Source of the DNA: Streptomyces brevispora
Lineage (GTDB): Bacteria; Actinomycetota; Actinomycetes; Streptomycetales; Streptomycetaceae
Length of the DNA: 64,000 nt
Assembly: GCF_007829885.1 (NCBI RefSeq)
Contig: NZ_VIWW01000001.1
Span: 3,038,001-3,102,000, forward strand
Direction of reading: 5' to 3'
Shown: one piece after another, positions 12,812-22,347 of the stretch
How the letters are laid out: every line of letters begins with the position of its first letter
Numbering within the stretch: the first letter of the stretch is position 1
The notes under the pieces: generated by a model
Database searches by the model: none
What the model was told of the DNA's origin: nothing
What the model saw: the letters and a program-made list of their open reading frames with translations, nothing else
Made by a program: the position numbers and the translations under genes

Positions 12812-13167
12812 AGTACCCGCTGCTGGCTCTCATCAAGCTGTACCAGTGGACGATCAGCCCACTTCTCGGGCCTGTCTGCCGTTACTACCCGTCGTGTTCC
12901 CACTACGGATATACGGCGATCGACCGGCACGGAGCAATCAAGGGAACGGCGCTGACAGCCTGGCGCATCCTGCGATGCAATCCGTGGTCACCCGGCGGCG
13001 TGGATCACGTTCCGCCACGCAAACGTCCGCGTTGGCACGAACTGCTGCGAAATCTCTTCCGCGGCGGTAAGGGCGGGGACTCCGCCGCTGATGTGCCTCC
13101 CGGGGGATCGGCCACCGATTTCCCGAGCTCGGCCGCAGAGACTTCGCCCAATGCTCAAGGAGCCTGA
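12808..13167 (+). CDS. yidD: Membrane protein insertion efficiency factor YidD
   Basis: 119 aa from ATG 12808. YidD is a small peripheral membrane protein supporting insertion by YidC. The core [29 protein letters not shown] and [14 protein letters not shown] is the family signature with its conserved Cys residues. An N-terminal amphipathic helix precedes it, and a poorly conserved tail of about 35 residues ([13 protein letters not shown]...) extends the usual 70-80 aa. Overlaps rnpA by 4 bp, 3 bp before yidC. Confidence 0.95.
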   Translation: MKYPLLALIKLYQWTISPLLGPVCRYYPSCSHYGYTAIDRHGAIKGTALTAWRILRCNPWSPGGVDHVPPRKRPRWHELLRNLFRGGKGGDSAADVPPGGSATDFPSSAAETSPNAQGA

Positions 13168-13170
13168 TTA

Positions 13171-14433
13171 GTGGACACGATTGCCAGTCTGTTCAGCTTC
13201 ATCACATGGCCTGTTTCCTGGGTCATCGTCCAGTTCCACAAGTTGTACGGGGCGATCTTCGGCCCCGACACGGGATGGGCCTGGGGTCTGTCCATCGTGT
13301 CCCTCGTGGTGCTGATCCGTATCTGTCTGGTTCCGCTGTTCGTCAAGCAGATCAAGTCGACGCGGAACATGCAGGTGCTCCAGCCGAAGATGAAGGCGAT
13401 CCAGGAGCGCTACAAGAGCGACAAGCAGCGTCAGTCCGAAGAGATGATGAAGCTGTACAAGGAGACGGGTACCAACCCGTTGTCCTCGTGCCTTCCCATC
13501 CTGGCGCAGTCGCCGTTCTTCTTCGCCCTGTACCACGTGCTCTCGGCCATTGCCTCGAACAAGAAGATCGGTGTCATCGACCAGTCGCTGCTGGACAGCG
13601 CTCGTCAGGCACACATCTTCGGTGCTCCGCTGGCCGCCAAGTTCATGGACAGCGCGGACAAGGTCGAGGCGCTCGGCGCCTCGCTGCTGGACGTCCGGAT
13701 CGTCACCGCGGTCATGATCGTGATGATGTCGGCCTCGCAGTTCTTCACCCAGCGCCAGCTGATGACGAAGAACGTGGACCTGACGGTCAAGACGCCGTAC
13801 ATGCAGCAGCAGAAGATGCTGATGTACATCTTCCCGCTGATCTTCGCCGTCATGGGTATCAACTTCCCCGTCGGTGTCCTCGTCTACTGGCTGACCACCA
13901 ACGTCTGGACCATGGGTCAGCAGATGTACGTGATCAACCAGAACCCGACGCCGGGCAGCAAGGCCCAGGACCAGTACCTCGGACGTCTGCTGAAGAGCAT
14001 CACGACCCACGGTGAGGTACGCGGCAGGACCAAGCGCAATACGGTCAAGCGGATCGTCTCCAAGGGCCCGGACCGCAACGACATCGAGCGGAAGTTCGTC
14101 ACCGGACTGGCCAAGCTCGGTCTCGCGCCCCAGGAAGACGGCTCGGTGGCCAAGAGCGACACCGCTGTGGCCGACGCGGAAGGCGGAGCCGCGCAGCGGC
14201 GTCAGCAGCCCAAGCGCCAGACCAAGGCGAAGCGTCATACCAGTGCGGGTCAGCAGACCGGGGCCAAGGACACCGAATCCAGCGAGTCGGAGCCCACGAC
14301 CTCCCTGCAGAAGAAGGCACCGCAGGACGACAAGCCCAAGCCGGCGGGCAAGCCCGCGTCCGGCTCCTCACGCCAAGCCAAGTCCGGACAGCGCAAGGGC
14401 CCGCAGCGGCCCAAGCACCCGTCCAAGAAGTAA
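13171..14433 (+). CDS. yidC: Membrane protein insertase YidC (Oxa1 family)
   Basis: 420 aa from GTG 13171. YidC inserts and folds inner-membrane proteins, alone or with Sec. This is the short Gram-positive type without the large periplasmic domain. Membrane segments are visible at [75 protein letters not shown], and [20 protein letters not shown]. The cytoplasmic arm [20 protein letters not shown] is present. The last 130 residues form a Lys/Gln/Ser-rich tail, longer than usual, likely for ribosome contact. Confidence 0.96.
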   Translation: MDTIASLFSFITWPVSWVIVQFHKLYGAIFGPDTGWAWGLSIVSLVVLIRICLVPLFVKQIKSTRNMQVLQPKMKAIQERYKSDKQRQSEEMMKLYKETGTNPLSSCLPILAQSPFFFALYHVLSAIASNKKIGVIDQSLLDSARQAHIFGAPLAAKFMDSADKVEALGASLLDVRIVTAVMIVMMSASQFFTQRQLMTKNVDLTVKTPYMQQQKMLMYIFPLIFAVMGINFPVGVLVYWLTTNVWTMGQQMYVINQNPTPGSKAQDQYLGRLLKSITTHGEVRGRTKRNTVKRIVSKGPDRNDIERKFVTGLAKLGLAPQEDGSVAKSDTAVADAEGGAAQRRQQPKRQTKAKRHTSAGQQTGAKDTESSESEPTTSLQKKAPQDDKPKPAGKPASGSSRQAKSGQRKGPQRPKHPSKK

Positions 14434-14447
14434 GAAGGAGTCCATCC

Positions 14448-14957
14448 GTGACGGAAGGCACCATCTCCACGGCCGCTGAGGGCAGCGACACCCTGACCCG
14501 CCTTGAGCAGGAAGGGGAGATCGCAGCGGACTACCTTGAGGGCCTGCTCGACATCGCCGATCTCGACGGCGACATCGACATGGACGTCGAGGCGGATCGG
14601 GCCGCGGTCTCGATCATCAGCGAATCGGCACGTGAACTGCAGAAGCTCGTGGGCCGCGACGGTGAGGTGCTGGAGGCGCTCCAGGAGCTGACACGACTGG
14701 CCGTGCACCGGGAAACCGGCGACCGGAGTCGTCTGATGCTCGACATCGCGGGTTTCCGGGCGCAGAAGCGCACAGAGCTTGCCGAGCTGGGTGCCAAGGC
14801 CGCGGACGAGGTCAAGAACTCCGGTGAGCCGGTGAAGCTGGATCCGATGACGCCGTTCGAGCGCAAGGTTGTGCACGATGCGGTTGCGGCCGCAGGTCTG
14901 CGCAGCGAATCGGAGGGCGAGGAGCCGCAGCGCTTCGTCGTCGTCCTTCCGGCCTGA
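14448..14957 (+). CDS. jag: R3H/KH RNA-binding protein (Jag/KhpB)
   Basis: 169 aa from GTG 14448, with AAGAAGGAG upstream. It has a KH-like region (ELQKLVGRDGEVLEALQELT) and a C-terminal R3H domain with the R-x3-H motif in FERKVVHDAV. Jag/KhpB proteins bind RNA in the cytoplasm and are linked to cell-envelope control; their gene commonly follows yidC. The acidic N-terminus (LDIADLDGDIDMDVEAD) is typical for actinobacteria. Confidence 0.92.
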   Translation: MTEGTISTAAEGSDTLTRLEQEGEIAADYLEGLLDIADLDGDIDMDVEADRAAVSIISESARELQKLVGRDGEVLEALQELTRLAVHRETGDRSRLMLDIAGFRAQKRTELAELGAKAADEVKNSGEPVKLDPMTPFERKVVHDAVAAAGLRSESEGEEPQRFVVVLPA

Positions 14958-14972
14958 CCGGCCCTTCTCCTG

Positions 14973-15002
14973 TCGGCCCCGTCTGTTCGCAGGCGGGGCC
15001 GA
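14973..15002 (+). terminator. Terminator of the rpmH-jag operon
   Basis: 13-bp stem (14973-14985 and 14990-15002, one G-T pair) closed by a UUCG tetraloop and followed by TCTTTGTC, 15 bp after the jag stop. Confidence 0.85.
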
Positions 15003-15065
15003 TCTTTGTCAGCCTGATAGTCAGCCACCCATGGTGCGGTAATGCGGTATGGAAGGACGGTTCCC

Positions 15066-15782
15066 GTGACGGAGGAAGTAGAGCTTCCCCAGGCGCCCGA
15101 AGAGGCCCGGGAGGTATTCGGTGAGTGCTTCCCTGAGGCCGTCCGATACGCGGAACTGCTGGCCGATGCGGGGGTGAAGCGAGGGCTGATCGGTCCGCGC
15201 GAGGTGCCTCGGCTGTGGGAGAGGCACCTGCTGAACTGCGCGGTGCTCTCCGAGGTCGTCCCCGAGGGGGTCACGGTCTGCGATGTGGGCTCGGGCGCCG
15301 GACTTCCGGGGATTCCGCTTGCGCTCGTGCGGCCGGATCTGAAGATCACCCTGCTTGAGCCGCTGCTGCGGCGGACGAACTTCCTCCAGGAGGTCGTTGA
15401 GTTGCTGGGGCTGGATCATGTGACAGTCGTCCGTGGCCGGGCCGAGGAGGTCCTGGGAACGCTTCAGCCGGTCCACGTGGTGACGGCTCGGGCGGTGGCT
15501 CCGCTGGACCGCCTGGCGGGCTGGGGAGTGCCACTGCTTCGCCCGTACGGCGAGATGCTGGCGCTCAAGGGCGATACGGCCGAGGAAGAGATCAATGGTG
15601 CGCGGGCGGCCCTGAGCAAGTTGGGTGTGCTGGAGACCGAGGTGCTGCACGTGGGCGAGGGCATCGTCGATCCGATGTCCACCGTGGTGCGTGTGGTGGT
15701 GGGTGAGAGCCCGGGTGGTGTGAGGTTCGCCGCAAAGAGAGCCAAGGCCGCGAGGGTCAGCCGGACCCGCCGCCGCCGCTGA
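15066..15782 (+). CDS. rsmG: 16S rRNA (guanine-N7)-methyltransferase RsmG
   Basis: 238 aa from GTG 15066 ([14 protein letters not shown]), preceded by GGAAGGA. An ATG at 15042 is in frame but leaves no ribosome-binding site. RsmG methylates a guanine in the 530 loop of 16S rRNA, the position linked to low-level streptomycin resistance when lost. The SAM motif is [17 protein letters not shown]. Family blocks [15 protein letters not shown] and [15 protein letters not shown] are present, and the tail is basic. Confidence 0.95.
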   Translation: MTEEVELPQAPEEAREVFGECFPEAVRYAELLADAGVKRGLIGPREVPRLWERHLLNCAVLSEVVPEGVTVCDVGSGAGLPGIPLALVRPDLKITLLEPLLRRTNFLQEVVELLGLDHVTVVRGRAEEVLGTLQPVHVVTARAVAPLDRLAGWGVPLLRPYGEMLALKGDTAEEEINGARAALSKLGVLETEVLHVGEGIVDPMSTVVRVVVGESPGGVRFAAKRAKAARVSRTRRRR

Positions 15783-15913
15783 TCCGACGGTCACGCTGCG
15801 CGTACGACCGTTGCGCACCGTTTGGTGCGTGAATCGGTGACGCTTCAGACGGGGAGGTGCATGGTCCCCGCGCGGAGTGTCGTGCCCCTGTAGCTACGCT
15901 GCAGGGGCATCGT

Positions 15914-15927
15914 GTTTCACGTGAAAC
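15914..15927. promoter_or_regulatory. parS: parS site 1
   Basis: Perfect GTTTCACGTGAAAC upstream of parA, 147 bp before the chosen parA start. ParB binds it to build the segregation complex. A small hairpin CGCACC-GTTT-GGTGCG (15814-15829) lies just upstream, between rsmG and parA. Confidence 0.93.
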
Positions 15928-16073
15928 GTCGCTCTCTGCTGCATGGAATTATCAGCCGCGGTCGTGCGGCTGCCGCGCCTCGCCATCGCAGGCCCGTTAG
16001 GGCTACGGAGTTCTCCACAGAAGTGGATTCATCCACAGAAGAGCGGGCCTCGCTGGTTCGCGACCCCGAAAGC

Positions 16074-17150
16074 ATGGCAGGCTCTGCTCATTGCGAGCCT
16101 GAAGTCGAGGAGAGTGAATCCTTGCGGTCCGACGCCAACATCGCGGGACCGATGACCGACCCGGTCCCCGGTCCCCGATCCGAATCGGCGGTGGACGGTG
16201 TTTCACGTGAAACACCGCCGCCGATGGACGACACACCCATCGGTCGCGCAGCCCAGCTGGCGGTCGAGGCCCTCGGCCGCGCCGGCGAGGGGCTGCCGCG
16301 ACCTGACCAGACGCGCGTCATGGTGGTGGCCAACCAGAAAGGCGGGGTGGGTAAGACCACCTCGACGGTCAACCTTGCCGCGTCACTTGCCCTTCACGGT
16401 GCTCGTGTTCTGGTGGTCGACCTGGACCCGCAGGGGAACGCCTCTACGGCGCTGGGGATCGACCACCACGCCGAGGTCCCCTCGATCTATGACGTTCTGG
16501 TGGAGAGCAAGCCGCTCTCTGACGTGGTTCAGCCCGTCCCGGACGTCGAAGGTCTCTTCTGCGCCCCAGCGACCATCGATCTCGCCGGTGCGGAGATCGA
16601 GCTCGTGTCGCTGGTGGCGCGGGAGAGTCGACTCCAGCGGGCGATCCAGGCTTATGAGCAGCCGCTGGATTACATCCTCATCGACTGCCCGCCCTCGCTC
16701 GGCCTTCTGACCGTCAACGCCATGGTGGCCGGTGCCGAGGTGCTGATCCCGATTCAGTGCGAGTACTACGCGCTGGAAGGACTGGGGCAGCTGCTGCGCA
16801 ACGTCGACCTGGTGCGGGGGCACCTCAACCCCGACCTTCATGTGTCGACGATCCTGCTCACCATGTACGACGGCCGGACCAGGCTCGCGTCACAGGTCGC
16901 GGAGGAGGTGCGCACCCACTTCGGCAAGGAGGTGCTGCGCACCAGCATCCCCCGCTCGGTGAGGATCTCCGAGGCGCCGAGTTACGGCCAGACCGTGCTC
17001 ACCTACGACCCGGGCTCCAGTGGCTCCCTGTCGTACCTTGAGGCGGCACGTGAGATCGCTCTGCGGGGGGTGGGCCTGCAGTACGAGGCTCGGCAGGCCC
17101 ATACGGGCAGTCGGAACAGTCAGCAGAATACTTCGGAGGGGATCCAGTGA
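16074..17150 (+). CDS. parA: Chromosome partitioning ATPase ParA
   Basis: 358 aa from ATG 16074 ([19 protein letters not shown]). The frame is open back to 15912, through parS site 1. The alternative in-frame ATG at 16152 would be shorter; the chosen start resembles other Streptomyces ParA proteins, but its ribosome-binding site is weak. The deviant Walker A is [14 protein letters not shown], Walker B is [13 protein letters not shown], and the DNA-binding region is [18 protein letters not shown]. About 70 residues of N-terminal extension precede the ATPase domain. It works with ParB and parS to position origins, most visibly during sporulation. Stop overlaps the parB start. Confidence 0.93.
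   Translation: MAGSAHCEPEVEESESLRSDANIAGPMTDPVPGPRSESAVDGVSRETPPPMDDTPIGRAAQLAVEALGRAGEGLPRPDQTRVMVVANQKGGVGKTTSTVNLAASLALHGARVLVVDLDPQGNASTALGIDHHAEVPSIYDVLVESKPLSDVVQPVPDVEGLFCAPATIDLAGAEIELVSLVARESRLQRAIQAYEQPLDYILIDCPPSLGLLTVNAMVAGAEVLIPIQCEYYALEGLGQLLRNVDLVRGHLNPDLHVSTILLTMYDGRTRLASQVAEEVRTHFGKEVLRTSIPRSVRISEAPSYGQTVLTYDPGSSGSLSYLEAAREIALRGVGLQYEARQAHTGSRNSQQNTSEGIQ
16200..16213. promoter_or_regulatory. parS: parS site 2, inside parA
   Basis: Perfect GTTTCACGTGAAAC read in the parA frame as V-S-R-E-T. It lies in the non-conserved N-terminal extension, where it costs the protein little. Confidence 0.93.
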
Positions 17151-18238
17151 GTGAGCGTCGTAGAGGGTTGGGGCGAGGGCTCGGTGCCCTGATCCCTGCC
17201 GCTCCGCAGGAGAAGCAGCTGCCGGCCACCGGCACTGGTGCATCCTCGTCCGGGACGGCTCCGGTCATGACGGCAGAGCGTGGAGTGGCTGTCGCCAAGG
17301 TGACCACGCTCGGTGTGGTGCCGGAGCCGAGCGCGCCCGTTTCGGAGTCGGGCGGAGCCGGCGGGCCGGGCGAGGTGGTGGGTGCGTACTTTGCCGAGAT
17401 CCTTCTCGACTCCATCACGCCGAACCCTCGTCAGCCTCGAGAGGTATTCGACGAGGATGCGCTTGCCGAGTTGGTCACCTCCATCAAGGAGGTGGGTCTT
17501 CTCCAGCCCGTCGTCGTACGGCAGACCGGCTCGGATCGCTTCGAGCTCATCATGGGCGAGCGGCGTTGGAGGGCCTGCCGTGAGGCCGGTCTGGAGCGGA
17601 TCCCGTCCATCGTCCGGGCCACGGACGACGAGAAGCTGCTCCTGGACGCGCTCCTGGAGAACCTTCACCGGGCTCAGCTCAACCCGTTGGAGGAGGCGGC
17701 AGCGTACGACCAGCTGCTGAAGGAATTCAAATGCACGCATGACCAGCTGGCCGACCGTATCGGTCGTTCCCGACCGCAGGTGTCCAACACCTTGCGTCTG
17801 TTGAGGCTGTCGCCTCCGGTGCAGCGAAGGGTCGCGGCCGGGGTGCTCTCGGCGGGACATGCGCGTGCGCTGCTGTCGGTCGACGACTCCGATGAGCAGG
17901 ACAAGCTGGCACATCGCATCGTGGCCGAGGGGCTCTCGGTGCGTGCGGTCGAGGAGATCGTGACGCTCATGGGCTCCAGGCCCACGAGCGCCTCCAAGGC
18001 CAAGGGGCCCCGAGCGGGTGCTCGGCTGTCGCCGGCACTGTCCGATCTGGCATCCAGGCTCTCGGACCGTTTCGAGACCCGGGTGAAGGTCGATCTCGGG
18101 CAGAAGAAGGGGAAGATCGTCGTCGAGTTCGCCTCGATGGAGGATCTGGACCGCATCCTCGGCAGTCTCGCTCCCGGCGAAGGCCGCGTGCTGGACCGCA
18201 GCCCGTCGGAGGAACCGGCAGAGGACGACGAGAGCTGA
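17147..18238 (+). CDS. parB: Chromosome partitioning protein ParB
   Basis: 363 aa from GTG 17147, which overlaps the parA stop as GTGA, with GGAGGGG just upstream. ParB binds parS, spreads, and loads the condensin SMC. The N-terminus [14 protein letters not shown] is the ParA-contact motif. The CTP-binding domain has [18 protein letters not shown] and [13 protein letters not shown]. The helix-turn-helix is in [23 protein letters not shown]-terminal dimer domain follows ([20 protein letters not shown]). All nine parS sites found in this window are potential targets. Confidence 0.96.
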   Translation: MSERRRGLGRGLGALIPAAPQEKQLPATGTGASSSGTAPVMTAERGVAVAKVTTLGVVPEPSAPVSESGGAGGPGEVVGAYFAEILLDSITPNPRQPREVFDEDALAELVTSIKEVGLLQPVVVRQTGSDRFELIMGERRWRACREAGLERIPSIVRATDDEKLLLDALLENLHRAQLNPLEEAAAYDQLLKEFKCTHDQLADRIGRSRPQVSNTLRLLRLSPPVQRRVAAGVLSAGHARALLSVDDSDEQDKLAHRIVAEGLSVRAVEEIVTLMGSRPTSASKAKGPRAGARLSPALSDLASRLSDRFETRVKVDLGQKKGKIVVEFASMEDLDRILGSLAPGEGRVLDRSPSEEPAEDDES

Positions 18239-18254
18239 CGTTCTGAGCAGTGCT

Positions 18255-18294
18255 GGGCGGGCTGTGTTCCGGATTGACGGAACACAGCCCGCCC
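18255..18294 (+). terminator. Terminator of parAB
   Basis: Perfect 16-bp stem (18255-18270 and 18279-18294) with an 8-nt loop, followed by TTTGCTTTTTC. One of the few terminators here with a T-rich tail. Confidence 0.9.
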
Positions 18295-18437
18295 TTTGCT
18301 TTTTCTCGGTGTCGGCTTGATCCCGTGGTGGATACGATGCGTTCTGGTAGGCCACATCCAGTTGATCCACCTCCGCGAACGGAGTGCACCGCCCGTCGCA
18401 CGTGATGCGGCGGCTAGGGAAGTGAGGAACAGCCTTC

Positions 18438-19055
18438 ATGGGGCGTCGGCTCGCACCGCTCACGCTGGACAACCTTCCTGATCTTCCTGAGCGCTGCCGC
18501 TCGTGTGTGTTCTGGGAACTCGATCCGGTGCGTGGGGCAGCTGCGGTCAAGGCCGGTCGGCCGGGTGCGGAGAAGGAAGCCTGGATCTCCGGTGTTCTGC
18601 TGGAATGGGGATCCTGTGGCCGCGTTCTCTATGTCGATGATGCCCCGGTCGGCTTCGTTCTCTATGCACCGCCGGCCTACGTTCCGCGGGCGGCGTCCTT
18701 TCCGACGAGCCCTGTCTCCCCCGATGCCGTCCAGTTGATGACTGCCTTGATCCTGCCGGGGTACCAGGGGCAGGGCCTCGGCCGGGTCATGGTGCAGACC
18801 GTCGCCAAGGATCTGATCAGTCGCGGGTTCAAGGCGATCGAAGCGTTCGGGGACGCACGCTGGAAAGAGCCCGCCTGTCTGCTCCCCGCGGATCATCTTC
18901 TGGCAGTGGGCTTCAAGACAGTACGAACGCATCCCTCGCACCCGCGGCTGAGGCTGGAGCTGCGTACGACGCTTTCGTGGAAGGAAGATGTCGAGCTGGC
19001 CCTGGACCGACTGCTGGGCGCGGTCCAGAAGGAGCCAGTGCTCCGGCCGCTGTGA
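18438..19055 (+). CDS. GNAT-family N-acetyltransferase
   Basis: 205 aa from ATG 18438. The acetyl-CoA motif is ILPGYQGQGLGRVMVQTVAK at about residues 110-129, and FVLYAPPAYVPRAASFP precedes it. The protein has the size and layout of the acetyltransferase regularly found between parB and trxA in Streptomyces; its substrate is unknown. An upstream region of 140 bp separates it from the parAB terminator, so it probably has its own promoter. Convergent with trxA. Confidence 0.85.
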   Translation: MGRRLAPLTLDNLPDLPERCRSCVFWELDPVRGAAAVKAGRPGAEKEAWISGVLLEWGSCGRVLYVDDAPVGFVLYAPPAYVPRAASFPTSPVSPDAVQLMTALILPGYQGQGLGRVMVQTVAKDLISRGFKAIEAFGDARWKEPACLLPADHLLAVGFKTVRTHPSHPRLRLELRTTLSWKEDVELALDRLLGAVQKEPVLRPL

Positions 19056-19070
19056 TCCGCGCGTCCGAGA

Positions 19071-19113
19071 ACGTGAAACGGGCCCATCCCTCAGGGATGG
19101 GCCCGTTTCACGT
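19071..19113. terminator. Bidirectional terminator between the acetyltransferase gene and trxA
   Basis: Perfect 20-bp inverted repeat (19071-19090 and 19094-19113) with loop TCA, placed between two convergent genes. The right arm runs into parS site 3. Confidence 0.9.
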
Positions 19114-19118
19114 GAAAC
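19105..19118. promoter_or_regulatory. parS: parS site 3
   Basis: Perfect GTTTCACGTGAAAC overlapping the right arm of the terminator. The left arm carries the half site ACGTGAAAC at 19071-19079. Confidence 0.93.
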
Positions 19119-19137
19119 ATCTGAAGGCTGTTCGGCC

Positions 19138-19470
19138 TTACTCGGTGATGAAGGCTTCGAGGTCGCGGAGGATCGCGGCCTTCGGCTTGGCACCGACGAT
19201 GGTCTTGGCGACCTCGCCGCCCTGGTAGACGTTCAGCGTCGGGATGGACATGACCCCGTACTTGGCAGCGGTGGCCGGATTCTCGTCGATGTTGAGCTTG
19301 ACGATCTCGATCTGGTCGCCGTGCTCTGCCGCGATGGCCTCCAGGGAGGGGGCGATCTGGCGGCACGGACCGCACCAGGCGGCCCAGAAGTCCACCAGTA
19401 CGGGCTTGTCGCTCTTCAGGACGACCTCATCGAACGAGGCGTCGGTCACGTTCTTCAGGGCGCCGGCCAC
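19138..19470 (-). CDS. trxA: Thioredoxin
   Basis: 110 aa from GTG 19470, with AAGGAGG upstream. Thioredoxin is the cytoplasmic dithiol reductant. The active site is FWAAWCGPCRQIAPSLE (Cys-Gly-Pro-Cys), and the cis-Pro loop is YGVMSIPTLNVYQGGE. It lies 44 bp downstream of trxB and is probably co-transcribed from the sigma-R promoter before trxB. Confidence 0.96.
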   Translation of the reverse strand: MAGALKNVTDASFDEVVLKSDKPVLVDFWAAWCGPCRQIAPSLEAIAAEHGDQIEIVKLNIDENPATAAKYGVMSIPTLNVYQGGEVAKTIVGAKPKAAILRDLEAFITE

Positions 19471-19514
19471 GGCGGCCTCCTTAACTTCGCGGGGGTGTGG
19501 GGGTGAGGCGTGGA

Positions 19515-20477
19515 TCAGACGGTTGCTGCGGCAGCCTTCTCGTCGTCGGCGAGCGCGGCAAGGAAGCGCTCGGCGTCGAGGGCGGCGGAGCAGCCGGTGC
19601 CGGCAGCGGTGATCGCCTGCCGGTATGTGTGGTCGACGACGTCGCCGGCGCCGAAGACACCAGCGACGCTGGTGCGCGTCGAAGGAGCTTCGACCTTGAG
19701 GTAGCCCTCGTCGTCGAGGTCGAGCTGACCCTTGAAGAGTTCGGTGCGCGGGTCATGGCCGACTGCGATGAACAGGCCGGTCACGGGGAGCTCGGAGGTC
19801 TCACCGGTCTTGGTGTTGCGCAGGGTCAGACCGGAGAGCTTCTGCTCGCCGTGGACTCCGGCGACCTCGCTGTCCCAGGCGAACTTGATCTTCGGGTCCG
19901 CGAAGGCGCGGTCCTGCATCGTCTTCGACGCACGCAGCGAGTCGCGCCGGTGGACGATGGTGACCGACTTGGCGAAGCGGGAGAGGAACGTTGCCTCCTC
20001 CATCGCGGTGTCGCCGCCGCCGACCACGGCAATGTCCTGGTCCTTGAAGAAGAACCCGTCGCAGGTCGCGCACCAGGAGACGCCGCGTCCGGAGAGGGCG
20101 TCCTCGTTGGGCAGACCGAGCTTGCGGTGCTGCGAGCCGGTGGTGACGATGACAGCCCTGGCGCGGTGCACCGTGCCCGCGGTGTCGGTGACGGTCTTGA
20201 TGTCACCGCTGAGGTCGACGGAGACCACGTCGTCAGGGACCAGCTCGGCACCGAACCGCTCGGACTGCGCGCGCATGTTGTCCATGAGCTCCGGGCCCAT
20301 GATCCCGTCCTGGAAACCGGGGAAGTTCTCCACGTCGGTCGTGTTCATCAGCGCGCCACCGGCGGTGACGGCACCCTCGAAGACCAGCGGCTTCAGCGAG
20401 GCGCGCGCGGTGTAGAGGGCGGCTGTGTAGCCCGCGGGGCCGGAGCCGATGATGATCACATTACGCACGTCGCTCAC
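19515..20477 (-). CDS. trxB: Thioredoxin reductase
   Basis: 320 aa from GTG 20477 ([20 protein letters not shown]), with GAGGAAG upstream. The frame is open 26 codons further, but that part contains the promoter. This FAD enzyme reduces thioredoxin with NADPH. The FAD motif is [12 protein letters not shown], the redox pair is WCATCDG, the NADPH motif is [12 protein letters not shown], and the second FAD motif is [15 protein letters not shown]. Full length for the low-molecular-weight class. Confidence 0.96.
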   Translation of the reverse strand: MSDVRNVIIIGSGPAGYTAALYTARASLKPLVFEGAVTAGGALMNTTDVENFPGFQDGIMGPELMDNMRAQSERFGAELVPDDVVSVDLSGDIKTVTDTAGTVHRARAVIVTTGSQHRKLGLPNEDALSGRGVSWCATCDGFFFKDQDIAVVGGGDTAMEEATFLSRFAKSVTIVHRRDSLRASKTMQDRAFADPKIKFAWDSEVAGVHGEQKLSGLTLRNTKTGETSELPVTGLFIAVGHDPRTELFKGQLDLDDEGYLKVEAPSTRTSVAGVFGAGDVVDHTYRQAITAAGTGCSAALDAERFLAALADDEKAAAATV

Positions 20478-20552
20478 GGGTTTCTTCCTCGTCTCTGCAG
20501 ACTGCCTACTGTCCACGCCTACTGGGGTCGTTTCAACGACTCTCACCCCACC

Positions 20553-20580
20553 CAACGGATCCTACGGGGGATGCATTCCC
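20553..20580 (-). promoter_or_regulatory. Sigma-R type promoter of trxBA
   Basis: On the minus strand, GGGAAT (20580-20575), exactly 18 bp, then GTTG (20556-20553). This matches the GGGAAT-N18-GTT consensus for the disulfide-stress sigma factor SigR of Streptomyces. It lies about 75 bp before trxB. trxBA is a known SigR target; use here is inferred. Confidence 0.88.
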
Positions 20581-20611
20581 GACGTGCCGGATGCGTCTGC
20601 CGCCGTGATAC

Positions 20612-21547
20612 TCAGGGGCGAGGGTAGGCGTGGGTCAGCAAGAGCTTTCCCTTGGCCACAGGGTCCGTGCCGACGCATGCCGCATCGACGACGTAGGCCT
20701 CGACACGGGTCGTATCGGTGGGGTGAGGAAGGACGACGAGGAACGCATCCGCGCCTTCGTAGGTGCCCTTCTCGACGGCAAGGGCGGCGGTGTTCCGCCC
20801 TATGCCCTGCTCAACGCAGGAAGGGATGGCCACGACGGGAGCGCGAAGCGGCGTCTGCGGTGATGCGGAGTCGGGGAGCGCCGTCTTCGGTGAGGACTTC
20901 GTATCGACCGACGGGGCCTGTTCCCCGCCGGCTGCTTCCTTTGGAATGGTCGGGTCGGTGCGGGAGCTCAGGAGGCTGTGGACACGATCTTCGAGCGTGG
21001 ACTGCGAGAACGTTTGTGAGCCGGTCTTCGAAGCGGCTCCGCGGTCTGCTGCTTTGACGCTGTAGGAGCTCTGGGACGCGGGGATGTTCTGCAGCAGGAA
21101 GACACTCACACCGACGACGGCGGCGCCCAGTGCGGTGCCCAGTACCGCCGTGCGGCGCCGCCGCCGCACCGACCGGCGGCCGGGTCCGGTGGCGGCACGT
21201 GAATGTCCGGCGGGGCGATCCGCCAGTTCCTGCACCGTGGTGGCGGCGTGCTCCGTTTCACGTGAAACATCTGCCTCCAGGTTGGATGCGGCGAGAACGG
21301 AACGGGCTTCGTCAGCCAGTGCGGCATCGATGCGGCTCGCTATATCGGCGGGCATGCGCTGCGGGGCAGGCATGGAGCCGAGCAGGCCGCGAATCTCCTC
21401 CAGGGAGGCCTGCACGTCGAAGCAGAGCTCACAGCCGTCCATGTGGCGGCGGATATCCGCTGTGCGGGAAGGCGCGAGCAGGCCTTCGGTCAGGTCGGAG
21501 ATCTCCGAGACGTCCGGATGCTGGGTCGTGTCGCTCGCCGATGTCAT
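20612..21547 (-). CDS. Membrane anti-sigma factor (zinc-finger ZAS-like), partner of SigM
   Basis: 311 aa from ATG 21547, overlapping the sigM stop as ATGA. The N-terminal cytoplasmic part has HMDGCELC, an H-x3-C-x2-C motif typical of zinc-binding anti-sigma domains, at about residues 34-41. A basic stretch (RRSVRRRRR) precedes one membrane segment, TAVLGTALGAAVVGVSVFLL. The remaining 150 residues would be extracytoplasmic, Ser/Thr-rich with two Cys (IPSCVEQG and DAACVG). Its position after sigM matches the mycobacterial sigM/Rv3912 pair. It presumably holds SigM inactive until an envelope or redox signal. Confidence 0.85.
   Translation of the reverse strand: MTSASDTTQHPDVSEISDLTEGLLAPSRTADIRRHMDGCELCFDVQASLEEIRGLLGSMPAPQRMPADIASRIDAALADEARSVLAASNLEADVSRETEHAATTVQELADRPAGHSRAATGPGRRSVRRRRRTAVLGTALGAAVVGVSVFLLQNIPASQSSYSVKAADRGAASKTGSQTFSQSTLEDRVHSLLSSRTDPTIPKEAAGGEQAPSVDTKSSPKTALPDSASPQTPLRAPVVAIPSCVEQGIGRNTAALAVEKGTYEGADAFLVVLPHPTDTTRVEAYVVDAACVGTDPVAKGKLLLTHAYPRP
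21255..21268. promoter_or_regulatory. parS: parS site 4, inside the anti-sigma gene
   Basis: Perfect GTTTCACGTGAAAC, again read as V-S-R-E-T on the coding strand, in the linker between the zinc-binding and membrane segments. Confidence 0.93.
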
Positions 21548-22263
21548 GTGCGCCCACCTCCGCCCTTCACTCCAGCTGGATCGCTTGTTCCCGCGCCTCG
21601 AGTCCCCGCGTCTCGTGGTCCCGCTGCCGGTGGGACGGATGCTCTCGGCGTCCGGTTCCTCTCCTTGCATCGCTCACCGCTTTCGCCACCCCCGGTTCGG
21701 AGATGGATGAGCAGTGGGGCCAGCCGGGCACGGCCCCGGGCACAGCGGCTCTTCACGGTGCCGACGGGGACGTCGAGGATGCGAGCCGCCTCTGCCACCG
21801 GGTATCCCTGCATATCGACGAGGACGAGCGCTGCGCGTTGTTCGGCGGGGAGAGTGGCGAGGGCTGCGAGTAGTTCGCGGTGCAGGTCCTGCCGTTCGGC
21901 CGGCGCCTCGGCGGACTCGTGCGGTTCCAGGAGCTGGTCCAGCCGGTCCGGGTCATCCACGGGCGAGGTCTTTCGCGAGGATGCTTTGCGGACCCGGTCG
22001 AGGCAGGCATTGACGGTGATGCGGTGCAGCCAGGTGGTGACGGCGGACTGGCCGCGGAAGGTGTGGGCGGCGCGGAAGGCGGAGACCAGGGCGTCCTGTA
22101 CCGCGTCGGCCGCTTCCTCGCGGTCGCCCAGCGTTCGTAGGGCCACGGCCCACAGCCGGTCGCGATGACGTCTGACGAGCTCGCCGAAGGCGTCGGGTTC
22201 GCCGGCTGCATGGCGAGCGAGGAGGTCTGAGTCGCTGAGTTGTTCGGACGGCTCGGCGGCCAC
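21544..22263 (-). CDS. sigM: ECF RNA polymerase sigma factor SigM
   Basis: 239 aa from GTG 22263, which has a purine-rich GGAGGGGGAG before it. A GTG at 22308 is also in frame. Region 2 is AFGELVRRHRDRLWAVALR with TTWLHRITVNACLDRVRK, and region 4 is LPAEQRAALVLVDMQGYPVA with a helix-turn-helix at DVPVGTVKSRCARGRARL. The last 50 residues are Pro/Gly/Arg-rich and outside the sigma core. Named from the actinobacterial order murJ-sigM-antisigma-trxB-trxA. Confidence 0.9.
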   Translation of the reverse strand: MAAEPSEQLSDSDLLARHAAGEPDAFGELVRRHRDRLWAVALRTLGDREEAADAVQDALVSAFRAAHTFRGQSAVTTWLHRITVNACLDRVRKASSRKTSPVDDPDRLDQLLEPHESAEAPAERQDLHRELLAALATLPAEQRAALVLVDMQGYPVAEAARILDVPVGTVKSRCARGRARLAPLLIHLRTGGGESGERCKERNRTPRASVPPAAGPRDAGTRGAGTSDPAGVKGGGGRT

Positions 22264-22347
22264 CTCCCCCTCCCTCCCTCTCTGAGTCAAGGTGCGTCTG
22301 TCTATCACGGTTCCCGTGGGGAGGGGGAGAGGGAGGGGCAGAGGCGG

